A stretch of 64,000 bases of DNA from Gyrodactylus bullatarudis (taxonomy: Eukaryota; Platyhelminthes; Monogenea; Gyrodactylidea; Gyrodactylidae): contig SSNU01000065.1 of NCBI GenBank assembly GCA_012064415.1, forward strand, positions 1-64,000, read 5' to 3'. Below the pieces are notes generated by a model. The model had not been told where the DNA came from. It was given only the letters and a program-made list of their open reading frames with translations, and ran no database searches. Every line of letters begins with the position of its first letter. Position 1 is the stretch's first letter. Made by a program: the position numbers and the translations under genes. Below, in pieces: positions 1-12,453 of this stretch.

Positions 1-551
1 TTATTCTTTTTCTTACGCGTCGTAAACAATCGGTTAAATTCAATTCCTTTACTAGTTCTTATTGTGAAATTTCCTCAGGCGTTCCTCAAGGTTCTTCTTT
101 AGGTCCTTTGCTTTTTAATTTATGCATATTTGATATCCAAATTCCTGACAAAATTGGTAAGATTTTTAAATACGCGGATGATATTAAAATTGTCTATAAT
201 GTGAACAACTCTCTCGACATTATACAGATTTCTTCATTCCTGTTTTCCTAATATTGATTCTTATAATTCACTAATCTCTATCTCTGGACTTGATCCCTTA
301 TGGTTAAGAAGATCGGCTTTCATTTTTAAAAATTTCGCCTCTTTCTCCGAACCAATCTGTAAATGTTATTCCGTCCGTTACACAGCCTACTCGTACCATT
401 TTCTCCTCAATCAATTTAGATGTTTAGACTCTAAATTTACGCTCTCGGATTGTGATAACTTTTATGATCTAAAATCAATAATCTCTTATTTAAGAACTAA
501 ACTTGATTACTCTTTGTCTCTTCTTTACTCTAATTTGCATTTGACTGAATA
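1..551 (+). pseudogene. Non-LTR retrotransposon reverse transcriptase fragment (decayed)
   Basis: The reading frame starting at base 3 gives a recognisable reverse transcriptase palm. It has the motif B segment SGVPQGSSLGPLLFN (about 78-122) and the catalytic motif C YADDIKIVY (about 171-197). The frame then breaks near 215, and an internal piece seems to be lost. From about 280 a C-terminal part resumes (around LDPLWLRRSAFIFKNF) and ends at a stop near 551. The same C-terminal signature (FPLWLRRISASAFLYSK) occurs in the antisense element at 26864-27870, so both belong to one LINE family, probably of the Jockey/CR1/R1 type. The element is cut by the window's left edge and cannot encode a functional enzyme. 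Confidence 0.85.
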
Positions 552-1939
552 AGTCCCCTTTTTGAGACCTTTTACATTCAATAAAGTTAAACCTCTGACT
601 GTGAGATAAAAGTTTGAATTGATTTAGCACCTGGCTTGTTGTCGTTGCACTCTTTGCAATCAATTTCTATTCAGTGTGTATTAGAGACTAATTCTGCTGA
701 AGGACCTTAAGAGGATGTGCCAACCGCAGAAACCCAGGATGTCTCGTCTTGCTTATGGATTTTTTGATTTAAAAAAAACTATATTTTGAACATCTATGAT
801 TTCTCTGTACATATTTATGTTATTTATATCAATCTACATAATATAATGTTGCAATTTCAAAAAAAAGCATTTCTTAACTTTTAGGATTGTTCAATTTTAA
901 TCAAAGACTCGGTAAATTGTTTAATTATAAAAGCGTATTAGCAAAACTATCAGATTACTCTTCTCTATTCTAAAAAGTAAGTTTATTCTCTACGACTCAA
1001 TAAAAGATTTTATAAATTTTTGTCTAACAAAAAAAAATTTGAAATAAAAGCGCCTCGATTATTATAATATAGAGAATAATTATTTTCCTTGAATAATGTT
1101 ACATGTTACAATTAAAAAATTTGTAAAATTTTATGGGAACTTTTATACAAAATTCTCAATTCTATTAGATTTTTCTCTTTTTTATGCGTGAGACTGTGAA
1201 ATATTTTTCCATCTAATATAGATTTTGCTCAGAAATAAGATTCTTGAGTATTCAGATGGTATTATTATCTGAGATTTTGCAGAACCCTATCTCTCCAGGA
1301 CAATGTGAAACCTCAGAAAACAGATAATATATTTTCAAGGAGAATGATGTATTTTATAGTCCTGATCTTGCTGTATTTGATAATAACACGGGTAGTAGGG
1401 ATTTCATGAATGAAGCTGATTGGTGTTTTTCTTGTTCTGAGTTTTTCATTCAGTGAATCAATCAGAGTTAAGTTGATTAAAATTCAGTGAAAAACTATCT
1501 TTGAATGAAGCTCAAAAACAAATGAAACCAGGAAAAACATAAATTCAAACGAAACATTAGTGGTAAGAATGTTAGATTTGCTCTGGAAACATAAAAATTT
1601 ATTTTTAGAACATACACCTAATCAGCATGATGATGATAATTTTTGAAAACCAAATAAAAGTAAGGAAAATGATCTTTCAAATTCCATGAGTTGTTGTAAT
1701 GAAGAAGGCTGAAATTAGGCTGACTTTTTAAAAATTCTCCCATTCACCACCTCTCAGCCTCTATGACTAAATTTGAGGTTTTTCTTCTAAATTTGATCCG
1801 AAATGTCAGTATCAAATTGCTTTAAATCTTCGAAATCAAATTTTTAAAAGGTTAAAAGTGTAGAAATTTGGTGTATTTCTGATATTTGTTCATTTTTCCT
1901 GATAATCCGCAGAAAGATATTGAGTTTTTCGTTAATAAA
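552..1939. other. Non-coding AT-rich flank
   Basis: No open reading frame with recognisable content or codon bias is seen on either strand. The stretch is AT-rich with scattered homopolymers and looks like old, decayed repeat sequence. Confidence 0.5.
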
Positions 1940-2130
1940 TGTGAATTCTCATTTTCATGTCAACTATCTTTATTTTAATTGATCTATTTATCCAAAAAGA
2001 GTTACTAATTTTCCAAGAAAATCTCACTATTTTCAAATTTACTCGTAATCTTGAAATTGGAAACGAACTCTTTAATTTGTGAAAATTTCCACTCTTTTGA
2101 ATGGTTTAAATTTTGTAAGATTGAAAAATC
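1940..2130. repeat. Dispersed repeat, sibling of 17757-17955
   Basis: The segment resembles 17757-17955. Both contain a CAAAAGAGTT-like block followed by CAAGAAAATCTCA and a CGCTCTTTT/CACTCTTTT block. It starts next to a GTCAACTATCTTTA end that matches the termini of the foldback elements described elsewhere in this window. It is interpreted as one arm of that foldback family, without a visible partner arm. Confidence 0.5.
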
Positions 2131-2194
2131 CTGAGCTGCTGACTGAGAGTCATGCTAGGGTTAAGAACAAACAAAGTTTTTGGTGAATAATGCC

Positions 2195-2330
2195 TTATTT
2201 TCGTCGGTTCTCTTCGAACCAAACAAATATTTATGAATTTATATAATTTACATATGAAAATTTAGAGAACACTATAAAATCTGGCCAATAGCATTCATTC
2301 AACAGTTCGCGACCAATGAGACGAGAGGAG
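2195..2330 (-). repeat. Degenerate Penelope-type terminal segment with hammerhead-like core
   Basis: On the minus strand the order is CGAAGAG (2211-2217 reversed), seven bases AACCGAC, GAA, then an AUAA..UUAU hairpin. Spacing is identical to the better copies at 16005-16065 and 33950-34040, but the first core bases read UCGA instead of CUGA, so this copy is probably inactive. A CCAAT-containing stretch about 60-90 bp away is shared with the other copies. This is the weakest member of the family. Confidence 0.4.
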
Positions 2331-2749
2331 TGTCTAAGCCCTAGGGACTGTGAAGAATTCATCTAATGTCCGAGTACCGGGTGATGCTCTTTTCCTCTGA
2401 TTCCCCTCTTTTAATTTGTAATCAGCATGAATATTTTTGCAAATGAATTTTCATGCCTGGATAAAAGTTTGTAGAAATAATTTTATTTCACCGCCCGTGT
2501 AATCCTTTCAGATCTCTAGATCAAAAATTTTTGATCAAAAGATGTGGTTTAAAAAAGGATTTCCCAACTCTAAATTTAAATCCGTAACTCCATCAGAATG
2601 TTATTTGACACCTACTTGTCTAGGCTCTAGCCTCTAGTTGTGAGAATACCAACTCCATCAGGTTAGAGTCGACAGGACATTCTAAAAGAATTTTCTATAA
2701 CTTCTTATTTTACATATCCAAAGTCCCATTACCTATACCACAAAACGAA

Positions 2750-3315
2750 TCTAAAATTATTACAAGGATCTCGATTTTTTCATGAATAAATCAAAAATTT
2801 CGAAGACTAATCCTAATCATGTTGCTTACTTTTTACCATCTGAAGAAAATATTTCATATCAAAAATATGGTATTTTTTCAATTTCGATTTGGCGCTAAAA
2901 TCCTGTTTTTTCGAACTTTGAACTGAATTTTTTTGTTGATATGAAAGGGGCAGAGTGGTCAAAAGGAGACTTCAGGATCACAATTAAACAAGAAAATCAG
3001 TTATACCAAATCTGTTCTAATGCATAACCTAAATATCGTTTTGGAGCTGAATATGGATTTCTTGATAATTTTCACTACTTGAAAATCAATGAAATTTCGA
3101 TAATTAAAAATCCATCAAAAATGGTGAAACTATCGGAAATTTGACGGGGATATTCAGCTTTCTTCTTCAATTTCGATCCTGGTAATTCTCACTTTCAAAT
3201 CAATAAAAATTTTCAGCTTTTAAGTTTGAAAAAATGGGATTTTGGCGCCATATCGAAATTTGAATTTTTTCAGAATTTTTTTCTTCAAATGGTAAAAGAA
3301 TAAGAATTCTCAAAT
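2750..3315. repeat. Foldback (long inverted repeat) element
   Basis: Left and right halves are imperfect inverted repeats. A TTTGGCGC block with a nearby TTTTTCGAACTTTGA on the left mirrors TTTGAAAAAATGGGATTTTGGCGCC on the right in inverted form. Between them a CACTACTTGAAAATCAATGAA core is shared with the elements at 6676-7389 and 38930-39308. There is no coding capacity. It belongs to the window's commonest non-autonomous family. Confidence 0.7.
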
Positions 3316-3958
3316 CCTCAAGAGAACATAACTGCATAGTTTAACATTGATATAGATTTACAGTGTCTTTGGCTCATTTTTCCTGTCAATAATATGCTTT
3401 GTTGCATCAGTCATGAGCGGACTTCATGGTAATCAGATATCATGGTATGTCAACTGTAAGGAATTCAAGAATCAAACTCAACAAAGCCAAAATCCAACAA
3501 CTCAGTCGAATTTTGAGCATGAATGTCATCACAAGGAAATTCATGAGCCAGATGTTGCATGTCATATCTATACTGAGTAAGTTTTTTTCTCAAGTAATTT
3601 TTGGTTTTCATCTCTTTGTTGATTTTCACCCAAAAATAAATAAAGATCAAGGCTATAAATTGGTATAAACTATCGATTCATCCCCATATTCATCTAATGC
3701 CAAGGAGATAGTTTTTATGTTTAGAATTTATTGTTCTAATTTCTAAGAAAAAAACGATAAATGATACCGATAACAAAACAACATTTCTAACAAATTGCAA
3801 TTCGTAAGCTCAGCTTAAATCCTTTTCATGTCCGCAGAGATCAAATATAAACTAAGTCGATTTTTAGTTAAGACTCATAAACAAGTAATATATTAATGGT
3901 GCATAATCTACTGGTACAATATTTTGGGACACATATGAGCATTGACCCTGAAAAGTAA
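3316..3958. other. Intergenic, no gene recognised
   Basis: Short open frames exist on both strands (around 3430-3660) but have no recognisable domain, splice context or codon bias. They are treated as chance ORFs. Confidence 0.5.
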
Positions 3959-3962
3959 TTAA

Positions 3963-4231
3963 CCCTATCGTGAGGTTCGCCCTATATAGGGCGATCATTT
4001 AAAGTAGGAAATTCTCTGTTATTACGCAGGTCTCAACAATATCACATAATTTATTCTATAATTCACGCTAAACAAATCCGAAAAATACCAAAAAGTCTCA
4101 AGGAGATATCTAAATTTGGATAAAATAACAAAGATTAGTAAAATTTGGTTTTCATCTACTTATTATTGGTTATTATCCTACATTAATTTTGAGTCTTTTT
4201 CTAGATTGGTTTTCTTATCGTCTCGATAGGG
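3963..4231. mobile_element. TTAA-type MITE (piggyBac-like)
   Basis: Terminal inverted repeats CCCTATCGTGA (left) and TCTCGATAGGG (right) are each flanked outside by TTAA (3959-3962 and 4232-4235). That is the target duplication typical of piggyBac superfamily elements. Length is 269 bp with no ORF. A reversed relative lies at 17962-18247. Confidence 0.75.
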
Positions 4232-4235
4232 TTAA

Positions 4236-6038
4236 TTAAAGGCATACTTTTGAGTAAATATACTGTAAAATAATTGAAAATTTATTTTTTAAAGCTAAAA
4301 ATAGTATTAGTTTCTTCCTATTGACCTTGCAGAAGCTCAAAATAATAACATTATTTAGTTGAAAATTAAAGGAAATTCAATATTAAATTTCTATCTTGAC
4401 ATTTACAAAAGAATTTTAACCAAAGTTTAGATACCAATAAGTGAAAAAGATTTCAATAGAATTCAGAACACAGCTATAGTTAATAATCCAAGATATGAAA
4501 AACTATTTAAATAAAATATTTAAACTACATTATTTATAACTGCATAAAGTTAATAAAATCGAATATAATTAACAAAGATTAAAATAAAAAAAGTTCAAAA
4601 TTTGAAAATTTTCGAAATTTTGTTTATATGATACAAGAATCATTTAAAGAGTTGACTCAGCCAGACATGGTGGAATGATTTAGAAATAGCTCAAAGATTA
4701 TTTAAACAAAATTACAGGCGGTTTCATCAGTTTTACGAAATTTCATCCAAGTCTAATAACCATTAGTTATAAATTATAAGTTATAATATAAATAAAACTT
4801 GTCCTTTCATTTTTTCCAAAGTCTCCAGAATTTTTATTAATGGATCATTAGATCTCAAAGTTTTTTCATCTTGAATTTGATTCCTTATTTTTATGTTTTT
4901 TTCTTAAATTCCGTTTAAAATCTAAGGGTTTCTTTGTTTTGGCATAGGCGAAGATTATTTCTAGAATAGCTTTATTTTTTATAGGTAGAAACATTTATTT
5001 AAAACATTGAAAAAGGAGAAATTCGGTGTATTTTTGAATAATTGCCCTACAAAATCTACCGCAGTAACATTTATTTACAGTTAAAAGGCAAAAATTATTT
5101 TCATTTCGTTTTCAATTTCTGCATTTCGATTGGAAGAAATATCGAGCTTGAAATCAGGATAGAACTCATAGGATTCCTGGGAACCTCAAAAAAACTTAGA
5201 GAAAGATTCTAAAACACATTGTAATCAGAATAAATGGCAATCACTAATCATAAAAATCTGAGATGAATAAATAATTCGTGAGCTGAGTGTTGATATTAGA
5301 AACTACAGTGAAGATTGACTTTTGATACATATTCCATATGGCTAGAATTTTTTTCAAGACTACATTCCTATTCTATTTATCCTATATAGTATACAAAAGC
5401 AAAGAGTTGTCATTTTCAAGTTGTTCTTCCTCAGATTGAATTTAATCAAGCTTTTTGAGATATTTTAAATGGAGTATTCTACGCTGTTTCTATACCTTCT
5501 CCATGTAGAGTTGATAAAAATAGAAATTCAAATTTATACATCTATAGACTTTAATTGAGAAATCTCGTTTGAACGAATTCCAAATTGATAAACTAGAACC
5601 AATATCTTGCTCAGACTGGATTCCATTGATATTATTAGTTATTGGAAAGAGAGAGTTGATTCTGAATCTAATGCTATTCTTGATATAGAGGCCTTATTTG
5701 GCAGAAAAATCCTGGCATCTTTTTACTTTGATTTTAATTTCTTTTCAAACATATAGGTCGAAAAAATGCCAATTTACCTATCGATTAAGTTTTGAGAAGC
5801 CTTAAAATTGATAAAAATAAACAAGAATAGAGCAATAATTTCATGATATTTTGCCTTTTATACTTGATCAAACACTTTAAAAGGATTATTAAGACAAAAC
5901 CTTGTCATAATTTGTATTGTTTACCTGAATAGAATAATTTAAGCATAATTCGATAGAGAGTCTACCAAGATTTTTAATGATCAAAGGAAACTCTTTGAAT
6001 CATCACAAAGACAAAGTTTTAGTAGAATCAAGTTTTTC
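4236..6038. other. Non-coding AT-rich flank
   Basis: No credible gene. The segment around 5125-5160 (ATTGGAAGAAATATCGAGCT) reappears at 8430-8455, so part of this stretch is dispersed repeat. Confidence 0.5.
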
Positions 6039-6482
6039 ATGTTTTTTTGCAGGAAAAGCCAAACACCCATAATTTACTCAGGCCTCGAGTGTCGTATTTT
6101 ATTTTCTCAGGTCAAGGATGACTTTATATTGCAGTGCTCCTTGATGGCTGTAGCTGGCGGAGCTTGTCTCTGGTTTGCATGCATTCAATCATGCTCAAAG
6201 CAATCAAGGATTGTTTATTCCATATTAAAGCCTCAGATTATTGTATCGAATACCTATAGAAATCTTGTCTGCTCCGATTATATCTCCAGGTCGGATGCAT
6301 TCGATCAAAATATGAGAATATTCCGTTGTCATCATTTCAGAGAGGACAGAATTCATCCACCAGAAAAGGAAAATATCTGGATAAGCCAACAAAAGGAGCA
6401 GACCCTCAGTACAAATATCGATGGCGGTGTTAACTCATCCCATTTTAAATCTTTGAGCAATTTACTAGAGGCTACAATTTAA
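6039..6482 (+). CDS. Unrecognised 147-codon ORF
   Basis: An ATG-initiated open frame of 147 codons in a patch with visibly higher GC than its surroundings. I do not recognise the product. It has a short hydrophobic run (MAVAGGACLWFACI, residues about 36-49) and a charged, glutamine-rich C-terminal third. Two TTTTGCAG/TTTCTCAG tracts (near 6048 and 6109) could be splice acceptors, so the real coding part may begin inside the ORF as an exon of an unseen gene. It could equally be a relic of a transposable element. The GC shift and length are the only support. Confidence 0.25.
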   Translation: MFFCRKSQTPIIYSGLECRILFSQVKDDFILQCSLMAVAGGACLWFACIQSCSKQSRIVYSILKPQIIVSNTYRNLVCSDYISRSDAFDQNMRIFRCHHFREDRIHPPEKENIWISQQKEQTLSTNIDGGVNSSHFKSLSNLLEATI

Positions 6483-6675
6483 CCTGTCACTATAATTTTT
6501 CAATATATTTTCAGTATTTCAATTGACAAAAATAAGAGACCTACAATTACATCATAATGAATGTATAAATGTTACAGTTAATCGTGGATATTCTTACGAA
6601 CTATACTAGCTGGATGGCTATTGAATCGTGTGAAGGTTCTTATTTTTTTAAACTATCTAACCTATCTAAACCAAC

Positions 6676-7389
6676 TAAAGCCAATTGTTATGAAGTTGGG
6701 AATCTATGATTTTTACAGAAATATCGATTTTTCATCAAGAATTCGAATTTGTTAAAGATTTTCTGGAATCCTACTCATGTTACCCACTTTTACCATTTGA
6801 AAATAAAAATTCTGAAAAAAAACTATTTGTATGATAAATATGGACAATTTTCAAATTCCCATTTGGCGCCAGGATCACATTTTTTCGAACTTTGAGCTGA
6901 AAATTTTTGTTGATTTGAAAGTGGAAGGCTGATCGAAAGAGTTTTTTCAGGATTAAGATTAGACAAGAAAATCAATTCAACTGAATCTGGTCTTATGCAT
7001 AATCACGTTATCGTTTGGAAGCGGAATTTCGATTCTTTGATCAGTTTCACTACTTGAAAATCAATGAAATTTCGATAATTCAAAATCTCTCAAAAATGAG
7101 GTAACTGTCGGTAATTTGACGGTGCTAGTCAGCTTTCTTGTCTAATCTTTCGATCAGCCTCCCACTTTCAAATCAATAAAAATTTTCATTTCAAAGTTCG
7201 AAAAATGGGATTCTGGGCCCAAATTTATATATCATACAAATAATTTTTTTTCAGAATTTTTTCTTCAAATTGTGAAAGTGGAAAACATGAGTAGGATTCC
7301 AAAAAATCTTTAACAAATTCCAATTCTTGATGAAAAATCGATATTTCTGTAAAAATCATAGATTCCCAACTTCATATCAACCAACTTTA
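6676..7389. repeat. Foldback element with long terminal inverted repeats
   Basis: The arms are inverted copies of each other for most of their length. The left end reads TAAAGCCAATTGTTATGAAG and the right end is its near reverse complement (GATATGAAGTTGGGAATC when reversed). Inner portions match the elements at 2750-3315 and 38930-39308. There is no ORF. Total length is about 714 bp. Confidence 0.8.
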
Positions 7390-9312
7390 TGAAAATTCAC
7401 ACTATGATTTCTCGAAATGATTGTCATATTCAATGTTGAATTTTTTTCATTTATCTGTGCAGAATGGCCCATGATCATATACTTGATTTCGTCCTAATGA
7501 TCATCTTGGGTCTATTTATAACTTGGGCTAAGATAAAACATGACATTCTTGTTATAGCTTCTCTAATTCTCCATTTCAGGAAATCATAATTTACTAGTAA
7601 ATCGTAAGAACCTTTTATATGATCAACTGGCCATCCAGTGATTCATAAGAGTCCTTTTTCTCTCACACGATCCACACTGTACATCATTCATCGAGAAAAT
7701 TCATTAAATTGTACATGTGATTCTACACATGTTTGATTACCCCGAAAGTGATTCCAGTTATCTTCAATATTCCCAGTATAACCTAGACTATATGAAACCG
7801 AGAATAAAAACAATCTTATGGAAAGATAAGATCTTCTAATATCTTCTATTCATAATTAGCAGTAAAAATCCCTCTAACAGTTGATTCAAGACATCCGTCC
7901 CAATTAAAGCTAGTTGACATGAAGTTGAGAATTTACTTTTTTTGACAAAAATTCAGATTTAGTGAGCTTTTACGTAAATTGAAACTACATTGTATTTCTC
8001 GAGACATTAATTTAGCCCCCGTGTAACCCTGTATAAATCAATCAATCAGATTGTAGAATTATAATTTTTTTGAAAAGTGGTAATCAAAAATTGAAGGGGC
8101 TCGTATAGTTATTAATTTTGAGTTTGGTTAAGAACGTGGTTAAGGATACCATTGGTTATTTGGGCTACTCAAACAGTACGAACTGTGGACGATCGAATCT
8201 TTTCCTTCCAATTACATAATCGAATCTTGGATCATTGATTTGAAAGAAAAACGATAACAATAAAAATCAGTGATGATTGAGTAACAAGAGTGTGCTTTTG
8301 TCTGAGTCCACCAACCTCTCTCCTTCTCATTTCATCATAACCAGAACAATGATGAAAGATACATATATATAAATTTTTCCAGTTTTGATTTTTCTTTCCT
8401 TTCTTTACTTCTTTTTCTTCCTCTTCGAGAATTGGAAGAAATATCGAGCTTGAAATCAAATAAAGTTGTATTATTTCTCTTGTTGTTATTATTATTGCGA
8501 ACATACTATTTTACAATATACCCTGGGATTGATCTGAATAAACTTTCTTTCTTTATTACATACATTGTACAATGTACATATTGGAAAATACTCATCAGTC
8601 ATCTATTAAAGTATTTTTCATCCTCTGGTAAACATTTCTCATATCAACTACTATGTTTACCTTGGAAGGAGAATGTATTTTTTGTGTAATATTTCGAATT
8701 GAAGTAGTGTTAAATTACACATTCTAGCAAAATAACACTTTTTTCTATAGTATACTCTATAAAATTTTGACAGTATGCTCATCAGAGCGAAATAAAAAGA
8801 CTTTACCTTGATTGAGATAGCAGCGAAAAAAATTCATTCAGATAAATTACAAAAAGCCGAGTTTTTCACCGTTTTCGGTTAATCTTGAGACGTTTTCCCT
8901 AATTTTCAAAGCAGATTCAAAGCTATTTTGACAGATTTCAATGAAAGGAAATTCTCCTGCGCCATGCTTAACGGCTTGAAAAATAAATTTGAAATTTGAG
9001 AAATAAAAGCACAAGAGGTAGCTCAGAGGTTTGAAAATTGTAATGTAAGCTATAATAAACTTTTTAGAGCAAAACTAAGACCTGAAATTTGACAAAACAC
9101 AAATTCAAATACTTCTCAAGATCCAAACGCTAAAAAATTTGCAGAATCATATTATTTCAAGAGAAGAGTTGCAAAATTAAATTTTAGTTTATTCATAAAA
9201 ATTACACAATGATTAAGTACAGATTAATTACAGAAAATATATTGAAAAAAGGTAATGCTAATTATGCAAAATGTCTGAGAAAATAATCCTGATAATGCCA
9301 AGGGAAATGGCT
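7390..9312. other. Intergenic region and TOP3B 3' flank
   Basis: No gene recognised. A single foldback end (AAAGCTAGTTGACATGAAG) is present at about 7906-7924, and a repeat fragment shared with 5125-5160 occurs near 8430. On the minus strand an AATAAA at about 9188-9193 is a plausible polyadenylation signal for TOP3B. Confidence 0.5.
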
Positions 9313-12300
9313 TCAACTGAGACCTCCCTTGAGTTTTGTGTTTAGATTGATTTTCTTGCGTAAAGCAGCCTTGGGATTGACGGTTTTTGCCTTGACATTT
9401 TGAAGGAGCTTTGAGATGTTGTCGTCGCAAAAGATGCATCCAGAGAATTCCTCGTCCACTGTGTCGATAGAACATTTTGACTGAAAGAATTTCAAATAAA
9501 ATCTAGATTCTAGTATTCAATTAGGCATCACCTTCTTACTTTGCCAGTGATGAAACTGACAACTCAACTTCTATACTCAGAAATTCTAGGTTTAATTTTA
9601 GTGTATTACCTTGTCGATTTTGATATTCAAAAGTTTAGCTGTACATTTTTCACAGGATTCCTTGGCTTTTCTCGTTGCAGATTTGACACAATCGGGGAAC
9701 AGAATGATGTTGTCACATCTATGGCAGGATATTGAAAAAAAAGAACAAGTCAATTCAATGTTTGCACTGTTGATCAGGTTGAAAACTAACCGATTACAAA
9801 TGAGTCGAAACTTTGGTGGAAGAGTATCATCAAGGCGTAGAATTCCGGGAGGTTTAACATCGGTCATATGACAGTCCATGCATAGGTCAATGGCCTTTGA
9901 GGCAAGAGATTGTTTACATGTTGGATGGACACAGTTATCACAGCCCATATTCTTTCGCATACCCTCAAAGGGGGGATTAGAATAGCAGTAGAGACAGAAT
10001 GGAAAACTCTAAAAGAATGGCCATTAGAAGCGGATATGATAAAGTTACCTTTCCCTTAGACCCGGTGGTAAAGAGTAGGATTTCACAATTATCGAGCGGG
10101 CATTTTTCTTCCTTGTATTGGCGTACGGTACCGTTTTGTGGCAGGGAATAGGTCTGATTACAATAGGGACAGTGGAGTCGTTGTGGTTTCATATCTATGA
10201 GTACCATGTATTTCCGGCATTTGTGACATCTAGAAATGGTAAAATTTGTTCAAATCAACTTACCGACAAAATGGTTTACCACTACTCGATAAGGATGAGA
10301 AGGAGACCTCGAACAAGTGATCCATGAGAGAAATATTCTTGGCAAAATAAATGTACTTTGCTGAAAATAGGGCAATAGCATAGTTGACAACTTGTGAGTA
10401 ATCACTTTGGCCAATGGCAATTTGGTTTAATTGCTTCTCGATTGCATTACGCATCTGAGGCAAGACCAGTTCCGGATCAATCTTTTTATAGCCATGTACA
10501 AGAATAACGCCCAATTTGGTTGTCATCAATTTACGATTTCCAACTAACTAAGTAGATTATTTGATATGAATTATTTTCAAGTTATGAAAACGAGCATAAA
10601 GAACCAACTTCAACATAGCCTCTTTGAATAATATTTTCAATGTGGACAGGTATAGATGCATCAGTGCCGATCCCATGCTGTTCCATTAGACCAATAAGTT
10701 CTGACTCTGTCAGATAATCTGGAGGCGAAGTTTGGCCCTCAGAAAGTGTCAACTGATTTGATGTCATCGGCACTTGTACGCCGATTTTGCACAAGGCTAC
10801 TGGAATCTCTTCGTCATCATCAAAGCCAGCCCAATGCATTGCTTTGGTGAAGCCTTTATCAATTACAGAAACACTAAAAGAATATGCTGTTAAACTGATC
10901 CCAAAAAGGTCGAAAGTTATCAAAGTCACCTGGTTATTTCAAACAGTTCATCGCTAATCTTAAAAGTAAGAATATTCTTTTTGTAATGAAGTTTAGGCAT
11001 CAGGGAAGCGAAAAAATGCATTGTAATATATTCATATAGGGCCCTCGCGTTCCCTTCCAGCTGGGAAGGGGGTACCATTTTCATAGGAACAATTGGGGGA
11101 TGATCGCCGGCATCTTTACCGGTTCTAGGCATGCGTATTCCATCAGTGAGAATTTCCTGAGCGATTTGACCCCATTGTGGATGCCTCAAATAATAAAAAA
11201 TAATAATTCAAGACAACTTACTGGGTGTGCATTGAAACGTGATTGTAAAAGTTGAAAGAATCAGGATAAGATGTAGTCTCAGTTCTGGGATAATTGATGT
11301 AACCACTAGTGTATAATCTTTCAGCAATACTCATACATTGATGAGGTCCAATTTTGAGGCCAGAACTAGCAGCCTTCAACATCTCGACAGTATTAAGACC
11401 AACTGGTGGAGATTTATAACACGATTCTGAGGAAACATCAGACACTCTAGTTACGGGATGAATTAAAACTTTACATTTTTAATAAAAAAAAGAGAGATTT
11501 CAAGACTCACACTGCAACCTTTCTAGAGCTGATTGAGGCGAGAATTCCAGCGACAGCGTCCTTACTAAATAGTTTACCCCGTTTCCAGTCTAAATTGAAT
11601 TCCCTTGTTCGTTTAAAGTCATCTGTGTAGGTTATTTGTGCCTTTATTCGCCAAAATTTCTCCGGCTTAAAAGAGGAAATTTTATCGGCTCTCTCTACGC
11701 AAAAGCCCAAAGTTGGTGTCTGACATGGACCATAGGAGACTAGAGATGTATTCAAATCTCCATATTTGCCCTGGAAGTACTTTGTTTGGAATCTGGTGAA
11801 AGCACAACCAATCCTTAAATCGAGCTCTTGACGAGCATCTACTGAGAGAGCTTCATTTTTATTTGGAAATCTGAGATTTTCCATTGCACGAAATATGTCC
11901 TTTTCTGCGACAGCACTGAAATGGGCTCTGAAAACCCTGAAATTCGGAGTACAAACCGACTCGATAGAATCCAACACTTCGAAGCAAATATTCTCTCCTT
12001 CTTTATCACAATCAAGCCAAAGGATGACAGTGTCAGAGTGGGCTGCTTCTTTTTTAAGGAAATCTACCATTTTGAGTTTGGGATTTGCCTCTTTCTTTTC
12101 GATAGGAGCGAGAAAGAGAGCACATGGATCAACTCTTTCCCAATCATTAAATTTTTTGGGAAAATCCGTTGTCATAACATGACCACATACCGATGTCATT
12201 TTGTAACGACAATTTTGATTCTGAAAGGAACCATTCCAGGTATGAACTGAGCAAGCACCATTAAATCCTTTGTATGATTTTTGTTGATTTCTTGATAAAA

Positions 12301-12358
12301 TTTTTGCAATTGACTCGGCAAGAGATGGCTTTTCGGCCACCATGAAAATTTGCGGCAT
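9313..12358 (-). CDS. TOP3B: DNA/RNA topoisomerase III beta
   Basis: A type IA topoisomerase that passes single strands through a transient 5'-phosphotyrosine break; animal TOP3B acts on DNA and mRNA. Nine exons (12358-11511, 11446-11222, 11184-10930, 10873-10605, 10543-10264, 10229-10049, 10008-9791, 9718-9610, 9480-9313) join without frame conflict to 850 aa, close to the 862 aa human protein. Visible features are the Toprim start VAEKPSLAESIAKILSR, the acidic WLDCDKEGENICFEV, the active-site segment GYINYPRTET with catalytic Tyr at about 335, HGIGTDASIPVHI, and C-terminal zinc-finger cysteine pairs (HCPYC, CLYC, CDNC, CEKC). Introns are 34-129 nt. The C-terminus is basic but lacks the RGG repeats expected in the animal family. 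The start codons of TOP3B and PTCD3 are divergent, with 95 bp between them. Confidence 0.97.
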
Positions 12359-12453
12359 TTTTGGTTAAATTTTCAAATTATTTGTTGATAAAAACAACAC
12401 GAACAACCAAACTGAAAAATTAGATCTTTGACTTGGTTAAAAGTTTGAAAATA
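12359..12453. promoter_or_regulatory. Bidirectional promoter, TOP3B/PTCD3
   Basis: 95 bp separate the divergent start codons, so both core promoters and 5' leaders must lie here or overlap the first exons. No TATA box stands out in the AT-rich sequence. Confidence 0.5.

Noticed and set aside
3426..3668. Overlapping ORFs on both strands.
   Set aside because: No domain, no codon bias, no splice context. They mirror each other on opposite strands in AT-rich sequence.
8232..8504. Minus-strand 90-codon ORF near the TOP3B 3' flank.
   Set aside because: Low-complexity KKEVKK/EEE region arising from a pyrimidine tract. It overlaps a dispersed repeat and has no recognisable family.
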